From NCBI RefSeq assembly GCF_015693305.1, contig NZ_CP065138.1, forward strand, positions 2,668,001-2,732,000: a stretch of 64,000 nucleotides of DNA, read 5' to 3'. The translations under genes and the position numbers were made by a program. How positions within the stretch are numbered: position 1 is the stretch's first letter; every line of letters begins with the position of its first letter. The notes below the pieces were generated by a model. The model was not told where the DNA came from and did not search any database. It was given only the letters and a program-made list of their open reading frames with translations. Shown here one piece after another: positions 16,680 to 25,597 of the stretch. Origin of the DNA: Sphingobium sp. Cam5-1. GTDB lineage: Bacteria; Pseudomonadota; Alphaproteobacteria; Sphingomonadales; Sphingomonadaceae.

Positions 16680-17074
16680 CCGACAGGCGCACTGGTATCG
16701 AGGTCCGTCGTGATGAGACGGGGCAGGGGCCGATCGTAACCGGTTTTTCGGGAAGAGGCTTTCGCGTAAGGGATGACGTGTTCCCCGAAGGGTTGCTGCT
16801 CAGCCCGACCCGCGCATCGAAGTGGAGCGACGCGCCTTCTCCTGAGAAGCTAACGCTTGCCTCCCTGGACGATCTGCTGACGATCGATCCCTTGCCCGAA
16901 TTTCTCTTGCTTGGCACCGGGGCAGGCTTGCGCCAACCGCCTCGGGTTTTCGTTCGCGAACTCGAAAATATGGGCATCGGCGTGGAAGTGATGGACAGCC
17001 GTGCCGCAGCCCGCGCCTGGGGCGTGTTGCGGGCCGAAGAGCGCTGGATCGTGGCGGCCTTGCTCCCGCTTTGA
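16676..17074 (+). CDS. Mth938-like domain protein, probable CTG start
   Basis: The domain (Mth938-like fold, function unknown, also in NDUFAF3-type proteins) is clear from FSGRGFRVRDDVFPEGLLLSP, PEFLLLGTGAGLRQPP and MDSRAAARAWGVL. Family-like coding sequence (DETGQGPIVTGFSGRGF) extends well upstream of the only standard in-frame start, GTG at 16778. The frame is closed by TGA at 16661, and the best candidate is CTG at 16676, overlapping the secF stop as CTGA. That gives 132 residues, the usual family size. From GTG it would be a truncated 98. Genes of this family often sit next to secF in alphaproteobacteria. Confidence 0.75.
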   Translation: MTDRRTGIEVRRDETGQGPIVTGFSGRGFRVRDDVFPEGLLLSPTRASKWSDAPSPEKLTLASLDDLLTIDPLPEFLLLGTGAGLRQPPRVFVRELENMGIGVEVMDSRAAARAWGVLRAEERWIVAALLPL

Positions 17075-17208
17075 CAGGTGCGGCGCTCGCCAGCGCACTA
17101 TGTCATTGGCTTTTCTAGCGCCGTCTTGCGCTTTGCGCGGCATCCGCATAGTTTGGCATCAAGTTCCGCCACCTGTCGGTGTCGGCGAAGAAGAGAAGTG
17201 ATCCGGCC

Positions 17209-18327
17209 ATGGTGCAGCAAAGCCGCCCATCGCCGCAGAGTTCCGGTCCCGCCGGGGGTGTTTCGGGCAAAGCTGCCCGCTCCGGCCAGGGTAATGGGAG
17301 CACGGCTGCGGCCATACCTCCCCCGTCGAAGCAGCGGGGCTCATTGCCTCATCCGCCGCGTGGTAGGCGGTCTTATGCTGCGATAGATCTGGGCACCAAC
17401 AATTGCCGATTGCTGATTGCCAAGCCATCGGCTGACGGCTTCATCGTCGTCGATGCCTTTTCCCGTATCGTGCGATTGGGCGAAGGGCTGGCTGCGACAG
17501 GGCGGATCAGTGATGCCGCGATCGACCGAGCGATTGCCGCGCTTTCCGTATGCGCTGACAAGCTGCGGCGAAGGCATGTGACATTGGCACGGTCTGTCGC
17601 GACCGAAGCATGCCGCCGTGCTGTTAATGGCGCGGAATTCATCCAGCGCGTCTATCGGGAAACCGGCATCGCCCTCGACATCATCAGTGCGCAAGAAGAG
17701 GCGCGGCTTGCCGTCATGGGCTGTCACGCACTACTGGAGCCAGGCGATGGCCCTGCATTGATCTTCGACATAGGCGGCGGATCGACCGAACTGGTGCTGG
17801 TCGATGCAAATCGGGCAGGTGCGCCGCACATCGTCGATTGGGTCAGCGCGCCATGGGGTGTGGTGTCGCTTACCGAAAGCGAGTTGTTCGACCATGCCGA
17901 TCAGAATGAGCGTCTGGCTGCCTACGGCCGAATGCGGTCGCGGGTAGCGGATGCTTTTGCGCCACTCGCCCGCCGCTTGCCGCGACAAACTTCGTCGATA
18001 CGTTTGCTAGGCACTTCGGGCACGGTGACGACGCTCGCCAGCGTGCATCTCAATCTGCCGCGCTACGATCGGCAAGCGATTGATGGGCTGATTGTGCCCT
18101 CGACATCGATGCGGTCGATTTCCGGCAGGCTATCCACCATGTCGTTGGCCGAACGGCAGAAATTACCATGTATTGGTTCTGAGCGAGCCGATCTGGTAGT
18201 GGCCGGATGCGCCATCTTGGAATCCATCCTGGACATCTGGCCCGCCGAGCGGTTGGGCGTGGCTGATCGCGGCATTCGCGAGGGTATATTGCGCGGCCTT
18301 ATGGATCGCGATGGAGCAATGATGTGA
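17209..18327 (+). CDS. Ppx/GppA-family phosphatase
   Basis: 372 residues. After a disordered Pro/Ser/Gly-rich N-terminus (about 1-50) comes the actin-like ATPase-fold core: YAAIDLGTNNCRLLIA (phosphate 1), ATEACRRAVNG, the FDIGGGSTEL glycine loop, and LGTSGTVTTLAS. These enzymes remove phosphate from polyphosphate or pppGpp; which substrate is not decidable here. I chose ATG 17209 because AAGAGAAGTGATC precedes it; a GTG 30 bases upstream has no ribosome site. The stop overlaps the rlmE start by 4 bases (GTGA), indicating coupling. Confidence 0.92.
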   Translation: MVQQSRPSPQSSGPAGGVSGKAARSGQGNGSTAAAIPPPSKQRGSLPHPPRGRRSYAAIDLGTNNCRLLIAKPSADGFIVVDAFSRIVRLGEGLAATGRISDAAIDRAIAALSVCADKLRRRHVTLARSVATEACRRAVNGAEFIQRVYRETGIALDIISAQEEARLAVMGCHALLEPGDGPALIFDIGGGSTELVLVDANRAGAPHIVDWVSAPWGVVSLTESELFDHADQNERLAAYGRMRSRVADAFAPLARRLPRQTSSIRLLGTSGTVTTLASVHLNLPRYDRQAIDGLIVPSTSMRSISGRLSTMSLAERQKLPCIGSERADLVVAGCAILESILDIWPAERLGVADRGIREGILRGLMDRDGAMM

Positions 18328-18998
18328 GAGGCGCGGGCGCCGGCAAAGTTCGGGTCAAATCGGCAAAAGGGCGGACGGCGCAATCGACCCGCTGGCTGGA
18401 GCGTCAGCTGAACGACCCCTATGTTCGAAAGGCAAAGGCGGAGGGCTGGAGAAGCCGGGCCGCGTTCAAGCTGATCGAACTGGATGAGAAGTTCCATTTC
18501 GTGAAGGGTTCACGCGCCGTCGTCGATCTGGGCGTCGCGCCCGGTGGCTGGGCGCAGGTGGTGCGCAAGCTCTCGCCCAAGGCGAAGGTGGTGGGCATGG
18601 ATTTGCTGCCGACGGACCCCATCCCCGGCGTCACACTGTTCCAAATGGACTTCATGGATGACAAGGCGCCCGCAGTTCTCGCTGAGACTCTTGGCGACGC
18701 GCCTGATCTTGTGATTTCCGACATGGCCGCGAACACGGTTGGCCATCCGCAGACCGATCACCTGCGTACCATGGCCTTGGTCGAGGCAGCGGCCTGGTTT
18801 GCAGTAGAAAATCTGCGCAAAGGCGGAACGTTCGTGGCCAAGGTGTTCGCGGGCGGGACTGATGCTGATCTGCTTGCGGTGTTGAAAAAGCATTTTACGA
18901 CGATCAAGCACGCGAAGCCGCCCGCCAGCCGCAAAGGCAGCGTGGAATGGTATGTCGTGGCGCAGGGTTTTAAGGGACGGCCCGACGAACAGGGCTGA
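18324..18998 (+). CDS. rlmE: 23S rRNA 2'-O-methyltransferase RlmE (FtsJ)
   Basis: 224-residue SAM-dependent methyltransferase that modifies U2552 in the A-loop of 23S rRNA. Seen: SRAAFKLIELDEKF with the catalytic Lys, the SAM motif VVDLGVAPGGWAQV, the catalytic Asp in ISDMAANTVGH, and Lys in FVAKVF, which together give the K-D-K-E type centre. An N-terminal basic extension (about 1-20) is present. The GTG start overlaps the ppx stop, so the two are co-translated. Confidence 0.95.
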   Translation: MRGAGAGKVRVKSAKGRTAQSTRWLERQLNDPYVRKAKAEGWRSRAAFKLIELDEKFHFVKGSRAVVDLGVAPGGWAQVVRKLSPKAKVVGMDLLPTDPIPGVTLFQMDFMDDKAPAVLAETLGDAPDLVISDMAANTVGHPQTDHLRTMALVEAAAWFAVENLRKGGTFVAKVFAGGTDADLLAVLKKHFTTIKHAKPPASRKGSVEWYVVAQGFKGRPDEQG

Positions 18999-19038
18999 CG
19001 CAGCCACGCGCGGCGTTTTTCAGAAAAATGGGGGCACA

Positions 19039-20547
19039 TTGGTTTCGACGGTATCGACGGTCGCCTATCTCGGGCTGGACGCGCGCAGCGTGGAGGTGCA
19101 GTGTCAGCTCGTTCCGGGCCTCCCTAACTTTATCCTTGTAGGCTTGCCTGATAAGGCCGTGGCGGAAAGCCGCGAGCGGGTGCGCAACGCCATCGCCGCG
19201 ATCGGCCTGTCTCTTCCGCCCAAGCGGATCACGGTAAATCTTTCACCTGCGGACCTCCCCAAGGAAGGATCGCATTTCGATCTCCCCATTGCACTTGCGC
19301 TGCTCGGCGCGATGGGGGTGATCGATGTCGAGACTCTATCGAGCTATGTCGTCGTGGGAGAATTGGGGCTTGATGGCCGCATCGCTTCCACCCCCGGCGT
19401 GCTGCTCGCCGCATTGCATGCTGGCGAAAAGGAGTTGGGCCTGATCTGCCCGGTCGCTCAGGGGCCGGAAGCGGCCTGGGCTGGTCAGGTGGAGGTCATC
19501 GCCGCCCCCGATCTGCTGAGTTTACTCAACCACTTCAAAGGTAACGCCGCGCTTTCCCCGCCACAGCCGGGCGTCGTGGAGGTTCCGCATCGTACGGCAG
19601 ATCTGCGCCAAGTGAAGGGGCAGGAAACGGCAAAGCGTGCGCTGGAGATCGCCGCAGCCGGAGGCCATAATTTGTTGATGGTGGGACCACCGGGCGCAGG
19701 CAAATCGCTTATGGCAAGCTGCCTGCCCGGTATCCTGCCGCAACTCACCCCGGCCGAAGCGCTGGAAACGTCCATGGTAGCAAGCGTCGCAGGGTCACTG
19801 GAAGGCGGTCGCATCAGCCGGGCACGGCCGTTTCGCACTCCACACCATAGCGCATCGATGGCGGCGCTAGTCGGCGGCGGGCACAAGGCGCGACCGGGTG
19901 AGGTGAGCATGGCGCACCTCGGCGTCCTCTTCCTCGACGAGCTGCCCGAGTTCCAGCGCACTGTACTCGACTCGCTGCGTCAACCCTTGGAAACAGGCGA
20001 GGTTACGGTTGCTCGCGCCAATGCCCATGTCACCTTCCCGGCGCGGGTTCAGCTTGTTGCAGCGATGAACCCTTGCCGCTGCGGCCATCTTGCTGATCCA
20101 GCCCTTGCCTGCTCACGGGCGCCGCGCTGTGCCGCGGACTATCAGGCCAAGGTTTCGGGGCCACTGCTTGACCGTATCGATCTGCATGTCGAGGTTCAGG
20201 CCGTGACGGCGGCAGATCTCGTTCTGCCTCCTCCAACTGAAGGTTCGGTGGAAGTAGCAGGCAGGGTGGCGGCCGCGCGCGATCGCCAGACGCAGCGCTA
20301 TGCCGGGACCCGCGTGCGAACCAATGCGGAAGTCGATGGAGAGCGGCTTGAGGAAGTTGCCGGTCCTGATGCTGCTGGGCGGGAACTGCTGGCGCAGGCG
20401 GCGGCGGCGATGAAGCTCTCTGCCCGGGGCTATACCCGGGTATTGCGCGTGGCCCGAACAATCGCCGACCTTGCGGGCGCGGAACAGGTCGGCCGCGTAC
20501 ATGTAGCCGAAGCGCTCAGCTACAGGCGGCGGGCGCCAGTCAACTGA
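19039..20547 (+). CDS. comM: ComM/YifB family Mg-chelatase-like AAA+ ATPase
   Basis: 502 residues from a TTG start at 19039 (LVSTVSTVAYLGL matches the family N-terminus). An N-terminal ChlI/Lon-S5-like domain (about 15-165) is followed by the AAA+ core with Walker A GPPGAGKS (216-223), Walker B VLFLDELPEF and sensor-type AAMNPCRCG. Four Cys between the core and the lid (CRCG, ACS, RCA) look like a metal site. The C-terminal Mg-chelatase lid follows. ComM is a helicase that extends strand exchange during natural transformation. No LexA box is visible upstream. Confidence 0.95.
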   Translation: MVSTVSTVAYLGLDARSVEVQCQLVPGLPNFILVGLPDKAVAESRERVRNAIAAIGLSLPPKRITVNLSPADLPKEGSHFDLPIALALLGAMGVIDVETLSSYVVVGELGLDGRIASTPGVLLAALHAGEKELGLICPVAQGPEAAWAGQVEVIAAPDLLSLLNHFKGNAALSPPQPGVVEVPHRTADLRQVKGQETAKRALEIAAAGGHNLLMVGPPGAGKSLMASCLPGILPQLTPAEALETSMVASVAGSLEGGRISRARPFRTPHHSASMAALVGGGHKARPGEVSMAHLGVLFLDELPEFQRTVLDSLRQPLETGEVTVARANAHVTFPARVQLVAAMNPCRCGHLADPALACSRAPRCAADYQAKVSGPLLDRIDLHVEVQAVTAADLVLPPPTEGSVEVAGRVAAARDRQTQRYAGTRVRTNAEVDGERLEEVAGPDAAGRELLAQAAAAMKLSARGYTRVLRVARTIADLAGAEQVGRVHVAEALSYRRRAPVN

Positions 20548-20621
20548 CCCGAAAAGTCTCGGCTAGTCTGACGCTTGTGGGGGGAAGCTGCCGACCCATC
20601 AATCTTAGAAGTCGCAAAGCT

Positions 20622-21803
20622 TCAGCCGCGGCTTCGGATATCAGCGTTCCGGGCAGCGGCGACTTGCTGGACGTTTCGAGCGGCTTCCAGGAAAGGTCGC
20701 GGATTGACGGGTTCTCCCTTCAAGCGCACTTCAAAATGAAGGTGGTCACCCGTTGAACGGCCGGTTGAACCCATGCGTGCGATCTGATGTCCCCGGATGA
20801 CCTGTTGCCCAACACGGGCATTGAAACCGGACAGATGGGCATATCGCGTCATCAAGCTGTTACCATGGGTGATCTCCACCACATTGCCATAGCCGCTCCG
20901 CTGACCAACGAAGGTGACCCTGCCTGTCGCGGCGGCCAATATGGGCTCGCCGTGACGGCCGGGAAAGTCGATACCCGCATGGAATGCGGCATGGCCATTA
21001 AACGGATCGCGGCGATAGCCATAGGAGCTGGATTGCATCGGGGCCATCGTCGGTAGGCCAGACGGAATGGTCTTCAGACTGGTCTCCAACGATTCCATCC
21101 GGGCAAGAGCATCAGAAAGACGCTCAAATTCCCGGGGCATGGGCCTCTGCCCATCAGGCCAGGGCACGAAGGGACCGCCTTGCGCACGGGGAGCGGCACG
21201 CGCCAATAGGTCGGGATTAAGACCCAGGCTGCGAATTGCATGCGCCGTTTCGTCCGCCCGGCGCTTGACCACATGAGTAAGAAGCGCGGCGAACCGGCGC
21301 TGTCTCGCGTCAATCGCTCCCAGAGGATGAATGTCTTGCGCGGCACTGATGCGAACCTTTAATGAATCGGCCCCGCCTTGCGTGGGAGCTGATTCAGACA
21401 GGTCTTTCAGTGCCCCGTTAGTTTGGGAAGCATCCTCGCCAAAATGAGCGTGATAAAGATCGTCCATGAAGTCTTGCCGCGCTTCCAAGTCACGCGCACG
21501 TTGTTCAATGGATTTCCTGTACTCAGCTATCGCCCTGGTTTTCGCATTGATCGCGGCGCTTTCCCTCTCCATCTCAGACCGGTTCCAGGAAAACGACAGA
21601 GCCAGCGTGGCCGCGCCGATCAGGAGCGCTGCGGATAGCAGAAGCGTCGAAACCTGGGTGCGGCTCGAGATGCGGACACGTTGCAGCTTTCCGCCGCCAG
21701 ACTGGAAGAGGAACTGCCGCTCCGGACACAAAGCGGCGATCCTCACCCATAGGCTGAAAATGCCTAATTTACACCGCTGCAACAATGACGACCCCGTGCT
21801 CAA
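20622..21803 (-). CDS. M23-family metallopeptidase
   Basis: 393 residues from a TTG at 21803; starts farther in (for example GTG at 21746) are equally possible. One membrane segment (about 52-70) is followed by a coiled coil (about 75-115), a linker, and a LytM/M23 domain (about 255-365). Zn ligands are seen in HAGIDFP, and TGDHLHFEVR carries the HxH. The domain is intact, suggesting an active DD-endopeptidase or LytM-type regulator of cell-wall hydrolases, anchored in the inner membrane and facing the periplasm. Confidence 0.9.
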   Translation of the reverse strand: MSTGSSLLQRCKLGIFSLWVRIAALCPERQFLFQSGGGKLQRVRISSRTQVSTLLLSAALLIGAATLALSFSWNRSEMERESAAINAKTRAIAEYRKSIEQRARDLEARQDFMDDLYHAHFGEDASQTNGALKDLSESAPTQGGADSLKVRISAAQDIHPLGAIDARQRRFAALLTHVVKRRADETAHAIRSLGLNPDLLARAAPRAQGGPFVPWPDGQRPMPREFERLSDALARMESLETSLKTIPSGLPTMAPMQSSSYGYRRDPFNGHAAFHAGIDFPGRHGEPILAAATGRVTFVGQRSGYGNVVEITHGNSLMTRYAHLSGFNARVGQQVIRGHQIARMGSTGRSTGDHLHFEVRLKGEPVNPRPFLEAARNVQQVAAARNADIRSRG

Positions 21804-21935
21804 TTCTTAGAGAATCGGCCCGTTAGCAAGGGGAAGAGCAGCGCGCGAATCTGCCAACGCGGACTCGTGACGAGTCGAAATCAGATCGGGGCGAAACGTG
21901 TTTCGGCGGTTCCGGTTCCTGACGAAAAGCAAAAA

Positions 21936-24227
21936 TTATGCCTCGGTGGGGCGGGCTGTGACATGCAACCCCAGCAGAGCGGGAACTTCGCTAGCCGGGA
22001 CGGCTGCCCCGAAATGAAAGCCCTGTGCATAATGGCACCCACCAGCACGCAGATAATCAACCTGATGAACATTCTCGACGCCCTCGGCGACCGTTCGAAT
22101 GCCAAGGCTGTAGGCAAGGTTCAGCAATGTTCGCACAATGGCGGCGTCATCCGGATCGGTTTCCAGGTCCCGGACGAAACGCTGATCTATCTTGATGATA
22201 TCGATTGGAAACTGCTTCAGATGCGAGAGCGACGCATAGCCGGTGCCAAAATCATCCAGCGCGATGGACAGGCCCGCTGTACTCAATTGATGAAGACTGC
22301 GTTCCACGACCTCCGCATTCCGGCCAAGAAAAACCGACTCCGTCACCTCCAATTCGATCCTTGCGGTGGATATACCCGTAGTGGCGAGTCGGGAGAGCAA
22401 TCGATCAGGGAAGCTGCCGTCGTGAAGCTCAACCCCTGGCACATTGATGGCGACATGACCGAAATCCAGTCCCTGATCCTGCCAGCGTCGACAGTCGGCA
22501 AGAATCTGATCCAGCATCCGCTCGTTGATTGTCCGGCCTAGCTCGGAATGTTCGAACGCAGCGGCAATCTCGGCCGGCATGATGACTGAGCCGTCAGGAC
22601 GAACGCATCTCAGCAGTGCCTCGAAGCCGATGATGGCGCCCGTCGATAGATCGATCTTGGGCTGATACCAGGGGACGGGCGGGGCATGGACCAAGGCGTG
22701 GCGTGCGTGATCCAGCATTCGGGCTTCCTGCTGCCATCGTTCGAGCAACGAGGGCTCGAACAGGCACGCGCGACCTCGTCCGCCATTTTTCGCTTCATAC
22801 AAGGCGATGTCCGCGAATTTTATAAGGTCGGCAATGTCCCCAGCATGTTCTGGAAAAAGTGCAACGCCCATGCTGACACGGCAATCGACGTCACGATGGC
22901 CATAGGCGAGTGGCTGATGAAGTTGAGCCATCATGCGCGCCAGGATCGCTTCCAGATCAGGTCCGTTGCGCAGGCGCGTCAACAGCACGGCAAATTCATC
23001 GCCTCCCATGCGCGCAACCAGATCTCCCGGCCGCACCGCTCGCCGCAGCCGTTCGGCGACAGCGCAAAGCAGAGCGTCGCCGACTGCGTGCCCGGCACTG
23101 TCGTTTATCCGTTTGAACTCATCGACGTCGATCAGCACAACGGCCATCTGTCCGCCCGCATGGCCCGTCGCACTTGCCGCCTGCGCCAGCGTCGCCATGA
23201 AATGCGAGCGATTTGCCAAGCCTGTCAGCGCGTCGGTCATGGCAAGATGGGCCAGATGCCGCTCGGCATCCTTGCGGTCTGTGATATCGACGATACTGGA
23301 AAGGATGCAGTTTTCGTCGTCTATCTGAATCGGGCGCGTCGCGAGCAACACATCGTGGACCACCGCATCTTTTCCGACGATCCGGCATTCCTGATTGTTG
23401 AGCGCATCGCCGCTTGCGATCTGGTCCCGCAGGCTCGCTTGCGCGGCGGAGCCCTCGCCAAGCAGGTGAACGCGCGCAATGTCGCCGTCTGATCCGAAGG
23501 CTTGAGCAGCAGCATAGTTGAGGCGGATTACCGTGCCGTCCTGACGCGTGACCAGCAGTGGGATGGGTACGCTCATGAACATGCGCTCCAGCGTTTCGCT
23601 GTTGCGCGCCAACGCGGCTCGCGCCGCACCGGCCGCCTGGCTCGCCATCCACTCCAGACGCTGGAGGCGGTTGGTTCGCATGATCGTGATCCACATGCCG
23701 CAATGAAGGATCAGCACGGCCATGATCATACCGGGGGTAGTGGGGGACAAGGGCGCAGGCGCCAGATAGCCGATGAGCAGCGCGACTCCACATCCCAGCC
23801 CGCCGCCGAAATTGCCTCGGAAGCTGGTGGGCACGACCAGATAAAAGATCAGCGGCAGCATGACGAGGACGAACAGAGCAATATCGGTGTGGGAGCTTAC
23901 CAGAAACGCCACGCCGATCGCGGTCACAATCTGCCAGGCGAGGCAGACTCGTTCGACCTTTTGGAAGGAGTCCAACTTCCGGCTGAAATACAGGCATCCA
24001 AGTGACCATAGCACCACAATGACGCGCGCCGGTACTGCGATCCAGAAATGGGGCGTGCCGAGAAATCGCCAATCACTCAGCAGGAAAAGCGCATTCAGGA
24101 GGGCCGAGCAGATGAAGAGTATACGCGCGTGCCGACGCGACTCGGTGAGGCGCTCCGCTTGAAAGGCGGCTTCCTGTGTTCGGCTGAGAAACTCACCCGA
24201 AAAGAGAGAAAGATGGGTCACGGCCAA
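21936..24227 (-). CDS. Membrane GGDEF-EAL protein (c-di-GMP turnover)
   Basis: 763 residues, with the start uncertain (TTG 24227 or GTG 24221). An N-terminal multi-helix membrane part (about 35-190) is followed by a PAS domain (about 215-330), a GGDEF domain with intact MGGDEF (about 335-495), and an EAL domain (about 510-750) with FEALLR, ELEVTES, LDDFGTGYASLSHL and VAEGVE. Both the cyclase and phosphodiesterase signatures look functional, so activity could go either way. The membrane part may be the sensor. It stands alone between the M23 gene and the str operon. Confidence 0.93.
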   Translation of the reverse strand: MAVTHLSLFSGEFLSRTQEAAFQAERLTESRRHARILFICSALLNALFLLSDWRFLGTPHFWIAVPARVIVVLWSLGCLYFSRKLDSFQKVERVCLAWQIVTAIGVAFLVSSHTDIALFVLVMLPLIFYLVVPTSFRGNFGGGLGCGVALLIGYLAPAPLSPTTPGMIMAVLILHCGMWITIMRTNRLQRLEWMASQAAGAARAALARNSETLERMFMSVPIPLLVTRQDGTVIRLNYAAAQAFGSDGDIARVHLLGEGSAAQASLRDQIASGDALNNQECRIVGKDAVVHDVLLATRPIQIDDENCILSSIVDITDRKDAERHLAHLAMTDALTGLANRSHFMATLAQAASATGHAGGQMAVVLIDVDEFKRINDSAGHAVGDALLCAVAERLRRAVRPGDLVARMGGDEFAVLLTRLRNGPDLEAILARMMAQLHQPLAYGHRDVDCRVSMGVALFPEHAGDIADLIKFADIALYEAKNGGRGRACLFEPSLLERWQQEARMLDHARHALVHAPPVPWYQPKIDLSTGAIIGFEALLRCVRPDGSVIMPAEIAAAFEHSELGRTINERMLDQILADCRRWQDQGLDFGHVAINVPGVELHDGSFPDRLLSRLATTGISTARIELEVTESVFLGRNAEVVERSLHQLSTAGLSIALDDFGTGYASLSHLKQFPIDIIKIDQRFVRDLETDPDDAAIVRTLLNLAYSLGIRTVAEGVENVHQVDYLRAGGCHYAQGFHFGAAVPASEVPALLGLHVTARPTEA

Positions 24228-24348
24228 TCCACGTCGGCGCTCCCGGTGGCGCCACTGGAAATCAATAGAATAGCGTAAGTTATCAATCTGCTAATGAGTA
24301 GTTCACCATCTTGGAACGAAACCGAAACAAGGTGGCGCGCCGCCGTTC
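24228..24348. other. Gap upstream of the str operon
   Basis: The divergent region between the GGDEF-EAL gene and rpsL holds no gene. AT-richer sequence near 24260-24300 may contain the promoter of the minus-strand gene. The rest, up to rpsL at 24590, is the rpsL leader downstream of the promoter at 24349-24377. Confidence 0.5.
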
Positions 24349-24377
24349 TTGACCGGCTTACCGTGCCTCGCTATAGG
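24349..24377 (+). promoter_or_regulatory. Promoter of the str (rpsL) operon
   Basis: TTGACC (24349-24354) and TATAGG (24372-24377) with a 17-base spacer. Transcription would start near 24384 and leave a leader of about 205 bases before rpsL. It contains a small hairpin (GCTTTTGCTGTTTGAAAGG area) but no obvious terminator. Confidence 0.7.
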
Positions 24378-24589
24378 CGCGCCTGCCCAGCGGCGATCCA
24401 CCTGGAAAGATTCGGTCTTTCTGGTCGGTGACATGCCAGGCGACATAGAGCTGAACATTGCCGGTGCTCTTGCGGCTCCAGATGGGTTGTTGCCCGTCGG
24501 GGCTTTTGCTGTTTGAAAGGTCATCCTTTTCAGGCCGTGAAGAACGCGGGAATGCTTGCGGTAAAGTAACTGAAAAGGTGAAGGGCTTC

Positions 24590-24961
24590 ATGCCAACAAT
24601 CAACCAGCTGGTCCGCAAGGGCCGCGAACTGCAGAAGACCAAGTCGAAGGTCCCTGCAATGGAAGCGAACCCGCAAAAGCGCGGCGTTTGCACCCGTGTT
24701 TACACGACGACCCCGAAGAAGCCGAACTCGGCTCTCCGTAAGGTGGCGAAGGTGCGTCTGGTCAACCAGCGCGAAGTCATCACCTACATCCCGGGTGAAG
24801 GCCACAACCTTCAGGAGCACAGCGTTGTGCTGATCCGCGGCGGCCGCGTACGCGACCTTCCCGGCGTGCGTTACCATGTGCTGCGCGGCGTTCTGGATAC
24901 CCAGGGCGTCAAGGACCGTAAGCAGAGCCGTTCGAAGTACGGCGCGAAGCGTCCGAAGTAA
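24590..24961 (+). CDS. rpsL: 30S ribosomal protein S12
   Basis: 123-residue S12 of the decoding centre. The conserved [13 protein letters not shown] start and [18 protein letters not shown] are present. Lys43 (TPKKPNSA) and Lys88 ([11 protein letters not shown] region) are the streptomycin-sensitive residues as written. An in-frame upstream extension is not used. It opens the str block. Confidence 0.98.
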   Translation: MPTINQLVRKGRELQKTKSKVPAMEANPQKRGVCTRVYTTTPKKPNSALRKVAKVRLVNQREVITYIPGEGHNLQEHSVVLIRGGRVRDLPGVRYHVLRGVLDTQGVKDRKQSRSKYGAKRPK

Positions 24962-24974
24962 GGGAGACTAGAAT

Positions 24975-25445
24975 ATGTCACGTCGTCGTCGCCCCGAAAA
25001 GCGCGTTATCCTGCCCGATCCCAAGTTCGGTGATATCGTGCTGTCGAAGTTCATGAACAGCATCATGCAGGACGGCAAGAAGGCCGTCGCCGAGTCCATC
25101 GTTTACGGTGCGCTCGAAACTGTCGAAGCGAAGTCCAAGAAGGACCCGATCGGCATGTTCCATGATGCGCTGAACAATGTGAAGCCCGGCATCGAAGTCC
25201 GCAGCCGCCGCGTCGGCGGTGCGACCTATCAGGTTCCCGTCGAAGTGCGCCCCGAGCGCGCCCAGGCGCTGGCGATCCGCTGGCTGATCACGGCTTCGCG
25301 CAACCGCAGCGAAACCACCATGGCCGCCCGTCTGTCGGGTGAGCTGCTGGACGCTGCCAACAACCGCGGCAATGCCGTCAAGAAGCGCGAAGACACGCAC
25401 CGCATGGCGGAAGCGAACCGCGCCTTCTCGCACTACCGCTGGTAA
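24975..25445 (+). CDS. rpsG: 30S ribosomal protein S7
   Basis: 156-residue S7, a primary 16S rRNA binder of the 30S head. It shows [33 protein letters not shown], and [21 protein letters not shown]. It follows rpsL by 13 bases with GGGAG upstream. A hairpin of GCGGGC type (25452-25475) and a second stem at 25497-25532 lie before fusA. Confidence 0.98.
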   Translation: MSRRRRPEKRVILPDPKFGDIVLSKFMNSIMQDGKKAVAESIVYGALETVEAKSKKDPIGMFHDALNNVKPGIEVRSRRVGGATYQVPVEVRPERAQALAIRWLITASRNRSETTMAARLSGELLDAANNRGNAVKKREDTHRMAEANRAFSHYRW

Positions 25446-25597
25446 TTCAAGGCGGGCGCTCAGGTGCCCGCTTTGTCATTCTGGTTTTGAATATCGGTCC
25501 GTTCGCCGTGGGGCTACCCATGGCGAACGGATTGGTTTAGGGGCCAGCCGCAAGACTCACTCACTCACCGCCGGTCTGCCGGCAACGGAGAAGCATC

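Noticed and set aside
16778..17074. GTG at 16778 as the start of the Mth938-like gene
   Set aside because: Clear family-like coding sequence lies upstream of it; kept only as an alternative.
18952..19038. An upstream start for comM inside rlmE
   Set aside because: The family N-terminus begins at the TTG (19039), and the added residues match nothing.
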